A stretch of 40,555 nt of DNA from Verrucomicrobiaceae bacterium. Lineage in GTDB: Bacteria > Verrucomicrobiota > Verrucomicrobiia > Verrucomicrobiales > Akkermansiaceae. A program made the position numbers and the translations under genes. Shown piece by piece: positions 15,293 to 24,668 of this stretch (position 1 is its first letter; each line of letters begins with the position of its first letter). The notes below the pieces were generated by a model, which worked only from the letters and a program-made list of their open reading frames with translations, searched no databases and was not told the DNA's origin. The stretch covers positions 1-40,555 of the forward strand of contig JAIYDP010000226.1 in assembly GCA_027487435.1 (NCBI GenBank). The letters run 5' to 3'.

Positions 15293-17086
15293 TCAGTGAA
15301 AGACTCCGATTCGTAAGAACATGGCAGAACAAGCTGCTATATGATCAATGGACAATCCTTCTCGATGTAGGCTAGCAGAAGATATCACTATGTCAACAGC
15401 CCCATGCCACCAATCATGAAACACCAAAACCTCGCCCAAAGCTAACCAATTCGTCGCATGCTCCGGCACGATGACATGCACATGATGTAGAGCCTCACTT
15501 GGATGAAAGTTCACGATGCAGAGAAACGCATCGCGCGTTGTTTCGTCGCGCCGTAAAAAGGCATACAGCCAATGCCCACTTGCGATCTCACCTGCGATTC
15601 GCCCAAACCCTGCGTTATCTCGATTGGCATAATTCAATCCATAAAAATCACCAACCGCAAAAGCAGGTTCACGTAACATTTGCAGAAGCTTCCCATACCA
15701 TGCTCGCAGGGCTTTTTGTTCTTCGGATAAGCGACCACCGTCGTAAGCATGACCATTCACCCATTTGACGAATTCGGGCATGCACCAATAATCAAAGATC
15801 GTCGTGCGGCCATCATTCCCCGCAAACCCTTCTTGGCCCTCAGCTGGTTCCCCCACTTCCTGGCCATTATAGATCATGACTGGCCCTCTACCCAGGCAAA
15901 ACAATGTCGCACAAACAGGCCTACCAACCTTCATCCCTGTGGCCGCCCATTCTTTTACCGTGGCTAGACGCACCTCATCGTGATTCTCGCCGTAGCGCAA
16001 GGAACGATGAAATCGCTCTCCCGTAAAAATCAACGCGTCAAGGTCATTGCACCAATTCACTCCATCATACAAACCCATCAAAATATCGTAGGATGGATCA
16101 TCATAGACCGCATCAAAGCCCGCAGCGAGCAACTCATCTAACACATGCCCGTCAGTGAGCTTCGCTGGATCATTGTTATAGGCTTCTGCCATGAAAAACA
16201 CCTCCGCTTGGCGTGCTCGCGCACGCTTCACCAACCAATGCCAAAACTCCATGGGAATCATGTGCGCCATGTCCACGCGGAATCCACTCACCCCCATTTC
16301 CTGCCAATACGCGATAACCTCATCCATCATCCGCCACGTCTTAGGCACTTCATGAATCGCAGCATCCGCACTTGGCAAATACGACGTGTTTCTCCCTTGA
16401 GTGAAATCATGACCGTAGTTCAACTTCACCGTCTCATACCAATCGTGCATCGAGGGTGCCCATGAAATCACATTGTTCCCCGTGACTTTTCCATGTACAC
16501 TTTCCGCAGGAAAGAATCCATCGCGGCCTTCGCGTTGGCTCGTGGGCAAACGCAGGGGTGGTCCACCACCAGCATCATCTGGTTGCAAATAATAGAAATT
16601 GTTGTCCCGATCAAAAAACTTGCTCACATCATCACCCTGCCCAAAGCTCAACTCAGGCTTCACATCCGATCCATACGAACGCGCCACGTGGTTCGGCACA
16701 AAGTCGATCAATACTCGCAACTTATGCACTTTGCATCGTTGCAATAACGCTCGAAATTCTTCCAATCGATTCAACGGATCCACCGCGTAATCGGGACAGA
16801 CATCAAAGAAATCGCGTATCGCATACGGGCTACCCGCCTTGCCTTTCAGCAAATTCGGATGATCCGACTCCCTGCCTTCATACGCTGTTCCCGATGCTTG
16901 CTCATGGATCCCTGTCAGCCACAGGGTATTGAATCCCATTTCACTAAGGGAACTCAATGCCGCATCATTGATGTCAGCGAATTTTCCGCATCCATTTTCT
17001 GCGATGCTGCCATGAACCACATTGCTTTCATTCGTATTCCCGAAGAGCCTAACGAATAGCTGATAGATGATCGCACGTTCTTTCAT
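15293..17086 (-). CDS. GH13 alpha-amylase-family enzyme
   Basis: This is a 597-residue cytoplasmic-looking protein (no signal peptide: MKERAIIYQLFVRLFG). The family's conserved regions are present: LIDFVPNHVA (region I), SGFRVDMAHM with the nucleophile Asp near residue 270 (region II), FFMAEAYNN with the acid/base Glu near 300 (region III) and GENHDEVRLA with the third Asp near 369 (region IV). A C-terminal beta domain follows. GH13 enzymes hydrolyse or transglycosylate alpha-glucans; the subfamily cannot be fixed from motifs alone. An intracellular enzyme would fit glycogen or maltodextrin turnover. It lies between a TIGR01777 epimerase (44 bp upstream) and a LOG protein, all on the minus strand. 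Confidence 0.9.
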   Translation of the reverse strand: MKERAIIYQLFVRLFGNTNESNVVHGSIAENGCGKFADINDAALSSLSEMGFNTLWLTGIHEQASGTAYEGRESDHPNLLKGKAGSPYAIRDFFDVCPDYAVDPLNRLEEFRALLQRCKVHKLRVLIDFVPNHVARSYGSDVKPELSFGQGDDVSKFFDRDNNFYYLQPDDAGGGPPLRLPTSQREGRDGFFPAESVHGKVTGNNVISWAPSMHDWYETVKLNYGHDFTQGRNTSYLPSADAAIHEVPKTWRMMDEVIAYWQEMGVSGFRVDMAHMIPMEFWHWLVKRARARQAEVFFMAEAYNNDPAKLTDGHVLDELLAAGFDAVYDDPSYDILMGLYDGVNWCNDLDALIFTGERFHRSLRYGENHDEVRLATVKEWAATGMKVGRPVCATLFCLGRGPVMIYNGQEVGEPAEGQEGFAGNDGRTTIFDYWCMPEFVKWVNGHAYDGGRLSEEQKALRAWYGKLLQMLREPAFAVGDFYGLNYANRDNAGFGRIAGEIASGHWLYAFLRRDETTRDAFLCIVNFHPSEALHHVHVIVPEHATNWLALGEVLVFHDWWHGAVDIVISSASLHREGLSIDHIAACSAMFLRIGVFH

Positions 17087-17130
17087 TCAAACACAAACTT
17101 CCGCCACGCCAAACGGATGTAAAGAAAAAT

Positions 17131-18021
17131 TCACGAATGGATGAGCTCGGTAAACGCATCCTCCAACGTAGCATAGCGAAATCGATAGCCGCTTTTCAGC
17201 AGAACCTTTGGCGAAACTCGCTGCCCACCTAAGACAGCCTCGCTAAAGCCGCCCAACGCGATACGCAAGACAAACGCAGGAGCCAGCCAAAAAGCCGGAC
17301 GTTTCAACGCCTTTCCCAACTTGCGCGTGAAATCGACATTACGCTCAGGATTTGGCGACGCCAAGTTGAATGCACCATGCACATCTTCATGATCCAACGC
17401 ATGCAAAATCCCTCCCACCAGATCATCAATATGAATCCAGGCCATCCACTGCCGACCATGACCCAACCTCGCACCTAGACCTAACGAAAAAAGCAATTTG
17501 ATCTGATCCCACGCCATCCCCCCGCGCCCCAAGACAATGCCGATTCGCCCATGCGCGATGCGCACTCCGTCCACACCCGATGCCGCATGCTCCCATTGTC
17601 CGCACAGCTCCGCTAAGTAATCCTTCCCCATCGGTGCTTCCTCGCCATACGCCGCATCTGCCGTATCACCGTAATATCCCACCCCCGATGCATTGATCCA
17701 CACGGATGGCTTTTTTTCCATACCTCGCAGCGTAGTAGCCACCGTTTCACTAAGTTCCACACGACTGCGATAAAAGTCCTGTCGATTCTTTTCCGTCCAG
17801 CGTTTTGTCACCCGTTCGCCAGCAAGATTGATAATCGCATCGATGCCAGAAAAATCCCACCTTTCCCCCGCAGCGGGATTTTTCCGCCATTCCATGACGC
17901 GCGTCGTATCGCCTGTGCCAGATCGACTAAACCCCACCACCCCATCGCCACGAGCCCGCAGAGCCTCACAAACATACCGTCCAACAAATCCTGATGCTCC
18001 TATGACTGCCACAATCTTCAT
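17131..18021 (-). CDS. TIGR01777 / SDR39U1-family epimerase-like protein
   Basis: The protein has 296 residues. It shows the extended SDR Rossmann motif VIGASGFVGRYVCEAL at the N-terminus, the family-specific DAIINLAGERVTKRWT (near residue 65), WINASGVGYYGD with the SGxGYYG motif characteristic of TIGR01777 proteins, and a C-terminal segment ending in VLLKSGYRFRYATLEDA. In cyanobacteria and E. coli (YfcH) relatives the function is only loosely tied to cell division; the substrate is unknown. It is the first gene of a minus-strand set with GH13 and LOG. Its ATG overlaps the stop of a small, probably non-genic open frame (18018-18260). Confidence 0.9.
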   Translation of the reverse strand: MKIVAVIGASGFVGRYVCEALRARGDGVVGFSRSGTGDTTRVMEWRKNPAAGERWDFSGIDAIINLAGERVTKRWTEKNRQDFYRSRVELSETVATTLRGMEKKPSVWINASGVGYYGDTADAAYGEEAPMGKDYLAELCGQWEHAASGVDGVRIAHGRIGIVLGRGGMAWDQIKLLFSLGLGARLGHGRQWMAWIHIDDLVGGILHALDHEDVHGAFNLASPNPERNVDFTRKLGKALKRPAFWLAPAFVLRIALGGFSEAVLGGQRVSPKVLLKSGYRFRYATLEDAFTELIHS

Positions 18022-18106
18022 GCCACAGGATATGCCACGGATTCACGCATATTGCAAATTTTACCGCCCCATGCCTTCACCGACTCAGCAACACCAAGAA
18101 TTCTAC

Positions 18107-18245
18107 CATCCGCTTCACAATCCAAGTTCACAACCCAAGTCTTTGTCTTATCCGAGTCAATCCGTTTATCCGTGGTTAAAACTCTTCCCACCGATGAATC
18201 CTCAACCGCAACGGAAGCGAAGCGGACATGGAGGCCAACTGCCAC
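18107..18245. repeat. Possible dispersed intergenic repeat with ATCCGTGG-type core
   Basis: The segment contains ATCCGTTTATCCGTGGTTAA (18160-18179) followed by GATGAATCCTCAACCGCAAC and GAAGCGAAGCGGACATGG. Phrases of this kind (ATCCGTG ... ATCCGTGGTTA) recur as dispersed elements in many environmental bacterial genomes, including Verrucomicrobia, to my recollection. On the minus strand an 80-codon frame (18018-18260) runs through it; its stop overlaps the ATG of the epimerase gene. I treat the frame as read-through of the repeat and not as a gene. Only one copy is in this window, so repetitiveness is not shown here. Confidence 0.35.
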
Positions 18246-18479
18246 TAAAAAATTCCTCAAATTTCACGACCAGCACAGATAAAAATGGTGCATTCAGATC
18301 CTAGAAAATACACACCCCTGATGCGATAAGGTCATACGTAAATCCTTCAATCAATGCTTAAATCCCATAAAAGTGTGCAATCTCTACTCAGATGCATCAA
18401 ACCTGCAAATCACGCATACTCCACAAAACCCCGCGTGCGGCTTCTGCATCTCCTTTCATCGCGCGCGCACCATCCTTTC

Positions 18480-18912
18480 TCTTCGGGGAAAACATTCTCG
18501 CGCCGACATAAAGACCTCATTGAGAAAAATTTTTGCTTCCGATCGCTTCCCCAGATGTGAAATATTGCCTAGGTTGCTTTGGGGCAATGTCATCCGCGAG
18601 CGTTTCATTTTCCAAGGGGCTTTGCCGAGCTTCTGGTTAATAGGTAGCGATTGTGATAGGCGAACTCGTTCGCGTTAGGCGGGGCAAGGCGCAAGATTCT
18701 CCTAGGCGTGCTTCGACTTGATTGAAATTCTGGATTTGCCTAAGGAACCAGCATGTGAGCTTCGGTTTGTATTCTTTTGCATCGAAAAATTTCCTCCGCA
18801 AGCGTGCCCAGCAGTCAATGAGTTCGAGGTCTTGTTGTAACGATTTCTGCGGGAACTTTTATGAGAACTTTTATACCAGGTGCCGCTCGCGTGCTACCAT
18901 GCTAGACTGAGG
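18480..18912 (+). pseudogene. Decayed IS4-like transposase remnant
   Basis: In one plus frame, with stop codons at the expected positions of Arg or other residues, the translation follows the order of IS4-family DDE transposases. LLWGNVIRERFIFQGALPSF then WLIG corresponds to the GDVLLADRYF..SYWLI region. RRTRSR, a stop, then AGQGARFS corresponds to the RRxDFRRGRRLG region. LPKEPACELRFVFFCIEKF corresponds to LPxxLxVRELRxxVxxxGF. After a frame change, FYENFYTRCRS resembles the LYRRRWQVE region. There are at least two in-frame stops and one shift, no intact start, and no terminal inverted repeats that I could find. This is reading by eye against remembered family patterns, so moderate confidence only. 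The rest of 18246-18974 shows no gene. Confidence 0.4.
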
Positions 18913-18974
18913 AATCGTCAAAACGGCAACATTTTCTGAATCGACAGGTGATCGAAATGGATTAACATCAATGC

Positions 18975-21143
18975 ATGAATAAACGAAAAGGGATTGCACT
19001 CGCGATTGGAGTCATCGCGCTGGTTGTTTGGAAAATGAATCAATCGGACCGACCTCCACAGTCGCGCCAAAATGCAAACTGGCAGGCTCGCGAGGTAAAA
19101 GAACCTTGCCAAACAGCAGACGAATGGCTGAAGCGTTGGGACCAAGATATGGGAGGATATCACGATCTGACACATCTTCAGTTTGCCGAGTTACCACCCG
19201 AATCGGAGTGGCCCACTCTGCTCACAGGTTGGCAAGACCGGCTCGACCGTAGCGAGCAAAATCCTGAAACCCTTCAATCCAACTTCTCTTTTCGCGGCGT
19301 AGAGAGAACGCGCCGCAAGCAGCGGCTTTTCCATGCCTTACTCAGTGAAGACCAAGATGCCATTGAGAAAGCATCGCGCGAGATGGTCAAAAATTCCGAT
19401 TGGCATAGCTACGGCGGAGAAACGGGCTTGCATGAATTTTTATCGCTGCAAAAGGACTCCAAAGAAGGCATGCGCTGGTTACAAGACAATGGGTGGTCAG
19501 CGAAAAATTCCTCTCTCTCTCCTTCAACGATTTCGCGCGAATCGCGGGAGGACTGGGAAGAAAACTTAGCCAAGGGAAAGACAGAGGAGGCATTGGAATT
19601 GCTATGGAAACTCGTTGTTGATAAAGATGCGAAAGCCGCAGCGCGCATTTTGAAGATCGCACGAGCCCTAGAAGATAACGCTTTGGAGCAGCGCGCACTA
19701 AGTGCACTCAAGGAAATGGCAGATCGGGCGTCTTCCTACAATGCCGCTCTAGATTGGACTACCGAACTCATCAAGCAAAAACGCTGGCAAGAGTTTCGTG
19801 ATTTACTACATCGCTTTCCACGTGAGCAGAATGGATACGATTGGGGACGTGACGGTCGTGAGCTTGCAGCGATTTTTTACCTAGATGGTTCCAAAGCCTA
19901 TCTAGAAGCATACGCAGAGAAGACGGAAAGGATGAGCGAATCACAAAGACTGTATTCGCTTAAGTCCGATTTCAGCGAAGTCCAATTGTCCGCGATCCAC
20001 ATTGAAGCTCTCGCAGCAGAAGGACGGCGCGAAGATGCCATCAACGTAGCGCAGCACCTGCTCGCTGGGGATATACGCAACGATGACTTGCATCGTCAAT
20101 TCCGTGCGCTTGATGCCACAGCTTATGAAGAATTTTTACAGCGACTCCGAGCCTTTGATCCGATGGAAGAACGCCCATTGATCTGGCAGGCACAGATCGC
20201 TCTGGAAGCAGGAGATACGACGAAAGCGAGAAATTTGGTCGAGCAAGCCATCGCCCTAGATCCTGCGGATGGGGATCAAGGGGCTGGCTCGCGGATGCTG
20301 GCGTATGAAGTGCTGGCGCGCGTGCTGTCAGAACTCGGCGATGATGACAAGGCGAAGTTTTTTCAGGAGGTCGTAGCCTCGATCCGCGAAGGGGAAAAAG
20401 CCGATGAGTTTCGCTATGCTGGCATGACGATTGAAGCGGTGAAACGTTACCAGTCAGCACTCGGGCGTTTCAATGACGCGTATTGCCTGCAATCTCGCTT
20501 GGCGCTGACACTGGCGAGAGAAGGGCGGTTTGAGGAAGCGGTGCCCCATTTTGAAAAGGCCTTTGAGTTGATGCCAATGAGCTTCGGCCCGCGTGAAAGC
20601 CACTGCTTTGGCTGCGAGGGGTTGTTCTCTGACAAACGCATCATCACGATCGCAACGCGCATTCTCACTGATTTCAGTAAACGTCATCCGCAGAATGCAC
20701 GTGCCCCTTATTTGCTTGGGCTCGTATTCGACTCCGCCGATCACCCTGTCGAAGCGGCGATGTCATATCGCAAAGCAGTGGAAATGGACCCCGCCTATTT
20801 CAATGCTGCACGCGGTTGGGTGAGGAACCTCATGAGAGAAGGGGGAACCCATGAAGAATACAAAATTGCCATTGCCGCTCTCGCCGCATCAGCTCCCTAT
20901 GCCAATCTCGATGAAGTCTATGGCAAACGCACCGATCTCGCGCAGGCGTGGCGCGATGCAGGAAAAATTCCACCCTCACCACTGAAACTGCAGCCATTCC
21001 CCATTGAAGTTCCCAAGTCTCCCCAACCGGAAAAACAAGATCAAGGCCATCTCAGGATATATCCCCAATACACCAAAGGTGCCGATGGCTGGAGTCGCGA
21101 GGAATTATTCGAAGGCAATTTTCTCTTCAAATTGGGACACTGA
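18975..21143 (+). CDS. Membrane-anchored tetratricopeptide-repeat protein
   Basis: The protein has 722 residues with an N-terminal hydrophobic stretch (IALAIGVIALVVW, residues 6-18) preceded by MNKRK, giving a signal anchor with the bulk outside the cytoplasm. The body is helical repeats. The clearest TPR units are near the C-terminus: LQSRLALTLAREGRFEEAVP with HFEKAFELMP, and APYLLGLVFDSADHPVEAAM with SYRKAVEMDP. An earlier pair is around IWQAQIALEAGDTTKARNLV with EQAIALDP. The N-terminal 350 residues contain weaker helical pairs. TPR arrays bind proteins; the partner is unknown. It has no neighbour on the same strand that explains it. ATG 18975 is the first in frame before the anchor. Confidence 0.75.
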   Translation: MNKRKGIALAIGVIALVVWKMNQSDRPPQSRQNANWQAREVKEPCQTADEWLKRWDQDMGGYHDLTHLQFAELPPESEWPTLLTGWQDRLDRSEQNPETLQSNFSFRGVERTRRKQRLFHALLSEDQDAIEKASREMVKNSDWHSYGGETGLHEFLSLQKDSKEGMRWLQDNGWSAKNSSLSPSTISRESREDWEENLAKGKTEEALELLWKLVVDKDAKAAARILKIARALEDNALEQRALSALKEMADRASSYNAALDWTTELIKQKRWQEFRDLLHRFPREQNGYDWGRDGRELAAIFYLDGSKAYLEAYAEKTERMSESQRLYSLKSDFSEVQLSAIHIEALAAEGRREDAINVAQHLLAGDIRNDDLHRQFRALDATAYEEFLQRLRAFDPMEERPLIWQAQIALEAGDTTKARNLVEQAIALDPADGDQGAGSRMLAYEVLARVLSELGDDDKAKFFQEVVASIREGEKADEFRYAGMTIEAVKRYQSALGRFNDAYCLQSRLALTLAREGRFEEAVPHFEKAFELMPMSFGPRESHCFGCEGLFSDKRIITIATRILTDFSKRHPQNARAPYLLGLVFDSADHPVEAAMSYRKAVEMDPAYFNAARGWVRNLMREGGTHEEYKIAIAALAASAPYANLDEVYGKRTDLAQAWRDAGKIPPSPLKLQPFPIEVPKSPQPEKQDQGHLRIYPQYTKGADGWSREELFEGNFLFKLGH

Positions 21144-22047
21144 TCTCCCATACGCAGTCATGAACATCGATGCCTCATCTCAGATTTCTGTGCGCGCATG
21201 GTAACTTTTTCTCCTGTTCTTTTCATTGCTTATGAGTGGCTTCAGGCGCTTTTCCTTGCTTGATTAAGCGACACACGAATTCATCATGTCCGATTCCTAA
21301 GCGCTCTACAAACCAGATATTGCTCACGCTCTTGTGGCACTTGAACATGATCGCCACAGCTACTTATCTCAGGGCTGCCCCAGAGACCTGCCACCCCTAG
21401 ACGATTTCTTTTGGCTCGATCGCGCTAGAGTCTTTGAGCAAATTTTCTTCGACCAAATTCAGGGCAGCGCGATGGGGCGTTGTTTTTTGCGTTTTGGGGC
21501 AAGTTATGTTTTTGGGCATCCGCAAGTTTCGGCACACAGCCTCCGTTTGGTAATAACCACGGGCAAGACGTTGTTTTACGATACAAGAGACGAAGGTTCG
21601 GATTTCGATTCCGTGTTGTAGCGCAAAAGCTTATCCTTCACGCTGCTGAATTCAAAAGCTTCAAGGACGGCTTCGCGCTGCGCTCGACCTATCTGCAACC
21701 CTCAGAAGCACATCGATCTTGAGCAGGTCTGCGGTTACAGTGGACAGCCCTTCGGTGCTGAATGATTGATTGGTCGTATTCATAAGCATCGTAGATTGCA
21801 TCTACAACGTTTATGACTAGAGGCGCTTCATAGGCAGCTTACTGTTTATGGGGGAATTCATTTTCCTTTGCATACAAGCGGGGTTGCATCCTCGGCGTAA
21901 CGTGACAAACGCGGTAATGGACGGATTGGAAAAGGGAGACACTGCGAAGTGATAGCAATGCGAACACTACATAGATGCCGCAGCTTGATTTTTCCTATCT
22001 CCTGAAAGATTGCTGCGACTGTGGAGCGGAGTTTCCAAAGTAAAATC
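21144..22047. other. About 900 bp without a convincing gene
   Basis: Between the TPR gene and murI the longest frames (21334-21621 and 21480-21722, plus strand, 95 and 80 codons) have no recognisable domain, overlap each other in different frames and lack support from neighbours. The phrase LRLVITTGKTLFYDT in the first is faintly reminiscent of the strand before the third catalytic residue in DDE transposases, which together with the remnant at 18480-18912 could mean more decayed mobile DNA. I found no inverted repeats, RNA gene or clear terminator here. Confidence 0.4.
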
Positions 22048-22845
22048 TTACAACTCCACCCTGCTAATCCGGGGTGGAACTCGATGCAAGAACCTTCCTG
22101 CCAATTCTTCAAATTGGTCGGAAAGATCGGTCAATCCAATTTCTAAGGTACCCGCGCTATCGCGCTCGGCTAGCAAATCCAATCGCGTCAATTCGCGCCG
22201 CAGATGCTCCGCGCAGGTCGTCGCTGAATCGACAATTCTCACTCCACTTCCAAGAATTTCCTGGAGCACTGGCACAAGTAGTGGATAATGGGTACAGGCC
22301 AAGAGTAAGGTGTCAATTCCTTTCTCGATCATCGGCGTGAGATAACTTTGCAAAATCAACTTCGTGGCCGCGTGATTGAGCCAATTTTCTTCGACCAATG
22401 GCACAAGCAACGGCGTGGGCTGCTCGATGATCCGCAATCCCGTGCGTCGTAGTGCCAGGGCGTGCTGGTAGGCATGAGAGGCGATGGTTCCCCGAGTCGC
22501 GATGATCCCCACACGCTGACAGTGCGGATCGGACAAGACCGATTCCACCCCAGCCTCGATGACACCGACGATCGGTACCCGATATTGCTGTTGCAACTGC
22601 GGCAATGCATGAGCTGTCGCCGTATTGCAGGCAACCACTATGGCTTTGACATCGTGACGCAACAAATGCCGCACATCTTCGTCAGAGAAACGGCGTATCG
22701 TTTCTGGCGACTTGGATCCATAGGGCACACGCGCGGTATCACCAAGATAGACAATCGATTCCTGCGGCAGCAACTCCTGCACCGCTCGTACGACGGTCAG
22801 ACCTCCGACACCCGAATCAAAAATCCCTAAAGCCCCATTGTTCAC
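22048..22845 (-). CDS. murI: Glutamate racemase
   Basis: MurI converts L- to D-glutamate for peptidoglycan synthesis in the cytoplasm. The 265 residues show all family signatures: GIFDSGVGGLTVVRA at the N-terminus, YLGDTARVPYGSKS, IVVACNTATAHAL with the first catalytic cysteine near residue 73, PIVGVIEAG, and LLLACTHYPLL with the second catalytic cysteine near residue 183. Length is typical. The start is GTG at 22845 (MNNGALGIFDSG). It is transcribed away from the aldo/keto reductase gene, with about 110 bp between starts for divergent promoters. Confidence 0.97.
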   Translation of the reverse strand: MNNGALGIFDSGVGGLTVVRAVQELLPQESIVYLGDTARVPYGSKSPETIRRFSDEDVRHLLRHDVKAIVVACNTATAHALPQLQQQYRVPIVGVIEAGVESVLSDPHCQRVGIIATRGTIASHAYQHALALRRTGLRIIEQPTPLLVPLVEENWLNHAATKLILQSYLTPMIEKGIDTLLLACTHYPLLVPVLQEILGSGVRIVDSATTCAEHLRRELTRLDLLAERDSAGTLEIGLTDLSDQFEELAGRFLHRVPPRISRVEL

Positions 22846-22954
22846 ACGCCTTTCCTACTATACGATACGCCAGCAGCCAAGCCGGAAAAACGCAACTCAT
22901 GCCATCCTGATTTTCCAGCTTGCTCAACCTATTCTTCTCAAAGATACTAGAGCC

Positions 22955-23938
22955 ATGATTTCTTACCGCAGATGTGGCAGATCGGGCGTCATACTGCCCG
23001 ACATTTCTCTAGGCTTATGGCATAACTTCGGCGATTGCGACAATCAAGATGAAGCGCGCGCCATGCTGCTCAGAGCATATGACTTAGGCATCACGCACTT
23101 CGACCTCGCCAACAACTACGGCCCGCCTCCAGGCTCTGCGGAGCGAAATTTCGGAAAAATTCTCGCATCCGATTTGTCTGCGCACCGCGACCAGATGATC
23201 ATCTCCACCAAAGCGGGCCACCTCATGTGGCCTGGCCCCTACGGCGAATGGGGGTCTCGCAAACACCTCCTCGCATCGCTCGATCAATCACTCGCCCGTC
23301 TTGGCATACCCTACGTGGACATTTTTTATTCCCACCGTCCCGACCCTGACACTCCCGTAGAAGAAACCATGTCCGCGTTGGTAACTGCGGTGCAATCAGG
23401 ACGTGCTCTTTACGTGGGGCTTTCCAAATATCCTCTCCACCTCTTGCAGCAAGCCGTGAGCATTCTCGAGTCCAATGGCATTCGTCCGCTCGTCTATCAA
23501 CCGCCGTATTCGCTACTCAATCGCTGGCCAGAAGCGGAAGGCATTCATCCATGGCTAGAAGCTCACGGCATAGGCTCGGTGGTTTTTAGCCCACTTGCGC
23601 AGGGGCTCCTTAGCGAAAAATATGCTAACGCCATTCCTTCCGGCTCCCGTGCCGCTCGTGCAGAAGGCTTTCTACAAGAACACCAAGTCCTAGCAGAACA
23701 ATCACGTATCGCGTCTCTGGCAAAACTGGCTCATGCCTCAGGCATGCCTTTGCACCACATGGCTCTTCGCTGGGTATTGCAGCAATCTGCGGTTACTTCG
23801 GCGATCATAGGAGCTCGTACCGTAGCACAGTTAGATGACAATCTTTCCGCACTCGCACATCCTCCATTGCCGACTGATTTGCTCGCAGCTCTCGATGGAC
23901 TTTGCCCGATGAGGTATTCTCTTCACGCCGAGGGCTGA
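22955..23938 (+). CDS. Aldo/keto reductase, YghZ-like
   Basis: NADPH-dependent aldehyde/ketone reductase with a TIM-barrel fold; in the YghZ (AKR14) group the known substrates include L-glyceraldehyde 3-phosphate and methylglyoxal. The ATG at 22955 gives 327 residues beginning MISYRRCGRSG. The catalytic tetrad is visible: Asp and Tyr in HFDLANNYGPPPGSAE, Lys in ISTKAGH, and His in FYSHRPD. The YghZ-type features LGLWHNFGD and PGPYGEWGSRKHL are present, as is the cofactor-binding IIGARTVAQLDDN near the C-terminus. The frame is open further upstream to 22838, but that extension overlaps the murI start and has no family similarity. Its 3' end overlaps the convergent M14 gene by 16 bp. Confidence 0.93.
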   Translation: MISYRRCGRSGVILPDISLGLWHNFGDCDNQDEARAMLLRAYDLGITHFDLANNYGPPPGSAERNFGKILASDLSAHRDQMIISTKAGHLMWPGPYGEWGSRKHLLASLDQSLARLGIPYVDIFYSHRPDPDTPVEETMSALVTAVQSGRALYVGLSKYPLHLLQQAVSILESNGIRPLVYQPPYSLLNRWPEAEGIHPWLEAHGIGSVVFSPLAQGLLSEKYANAIPSGSRAARAEGFLQEHQVLAEQSRIASLAKLAHASGMPLHHMALRWVLQQSAVTSAIIGARTVAQLDDNLSALAHPPLPTDLLAALDGLCPMRYSLHAEG

Positions 23939-24657
23939 TTCGCTTTCCACCACGACAACATCTCTAACACTACGGATCGATGCGCGGCAACTCGCGTTTC
24001 TAGAGGAAACGCCACACTCGGAGTTTCTAACGTTAGCGATAGAGGACATCCTCGCTCAGCCATATAAATTGCCTCAGGCCAACTGTTAGGAAAATCCGCA
24101 CACGGCTCATGATAGATCCAGCCATTTTCCCGCACCGCATGGTCGTCGATGATCGGCTGTGTTTCGATGCGCATGACATCCTCTACCGCTCGCAACAACG
24201 AACGGGCTCGGTCGGGGCGATCCTCCTGTAAATTGATTTCATAAAAGTAAAATCCCGTCGCCTCCCAGTCTTCGTGCAAACTAAACATCAAGGCCGGCAC
24301 GGGAAATTTCTCGATCCATGCAATGTGAGCCTGCACTTCTCGACTCTCGCGAAAAAAGTAATCACGATTCAAATCACGCCCCCAAGCATCACCCCTTGTC
24401 CCGCGTGCAAATCCACTGGGATTCAACATCGGACAAACCAACCAATTCCATTCCAAATTCAAGCCTTCCTCGAGTAAAATTTCGACCGCCTTTGGTCCTG
24501 CGGGCTCATCTCCGTGTATCCCTGCTGACAAATACACGAACGGCGCAGCTGCATTCTGCACCCAAGACCATCCTTCTACAGGGCCATATTCGCCCTCACA
24601 GATCACCTCACGCTGCCAGCCCTGCTGCGCTAGATTTTCACGCAATCGCTCGTCCAT
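23923..24657 (-). CDS. M14-family metallocarboxypeptidase-like protein
   Basis: The 244-residue protein shows zinc-carboxypeptidase features. LSAGIHGDEPAGPKA supplies the His and Glu zinc ligands, NPSGFARGTRGD and RDLNRDYF match substrate-binding Arg/Asn-Arg, FSLHEDWE supplies the third zinc ligand, and SLTLETPSVAF holds the likely catalytic Glu. The pattern is that of the MpaA / succinylglutamate-desuccinylase-like branch, short for the family and without a signal peptide, so a cytoplasmic role such as murein-peptide trimming or amide hydrolysis is possible. It follows ppk2 after 11 bp on the same strand, making it the last gene of an lnt-ppk2-M14 operon, and converges with the aldo/keto reductase gene (16-bp overlap of 3' ends). 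Confidence 0.85.
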   Translation of the reverse strand: MDERLRENLAQQGWQREVICEGEYGPVEGWSWVQNAAAPFVYLSAGIHGDEPAGPKAVEILLEEGLNLEWNWLVCPMLNPSGFARGTRGDAWGRDLNRDYFFRESREVQAHIAWIEKFPVPALMFSLHEDWEATGFYFYEINLQEDRPDRARSLLRAVEDVMRIETQPIIDDHAVRENGWIYHEPCADFPNSWPEAIYMAERGCPLSLTLETPSVAFPLETRVAAHRSVVLEMLSWWKANQPSA

Positions 24658-24668
24658 AGCACATGCGA

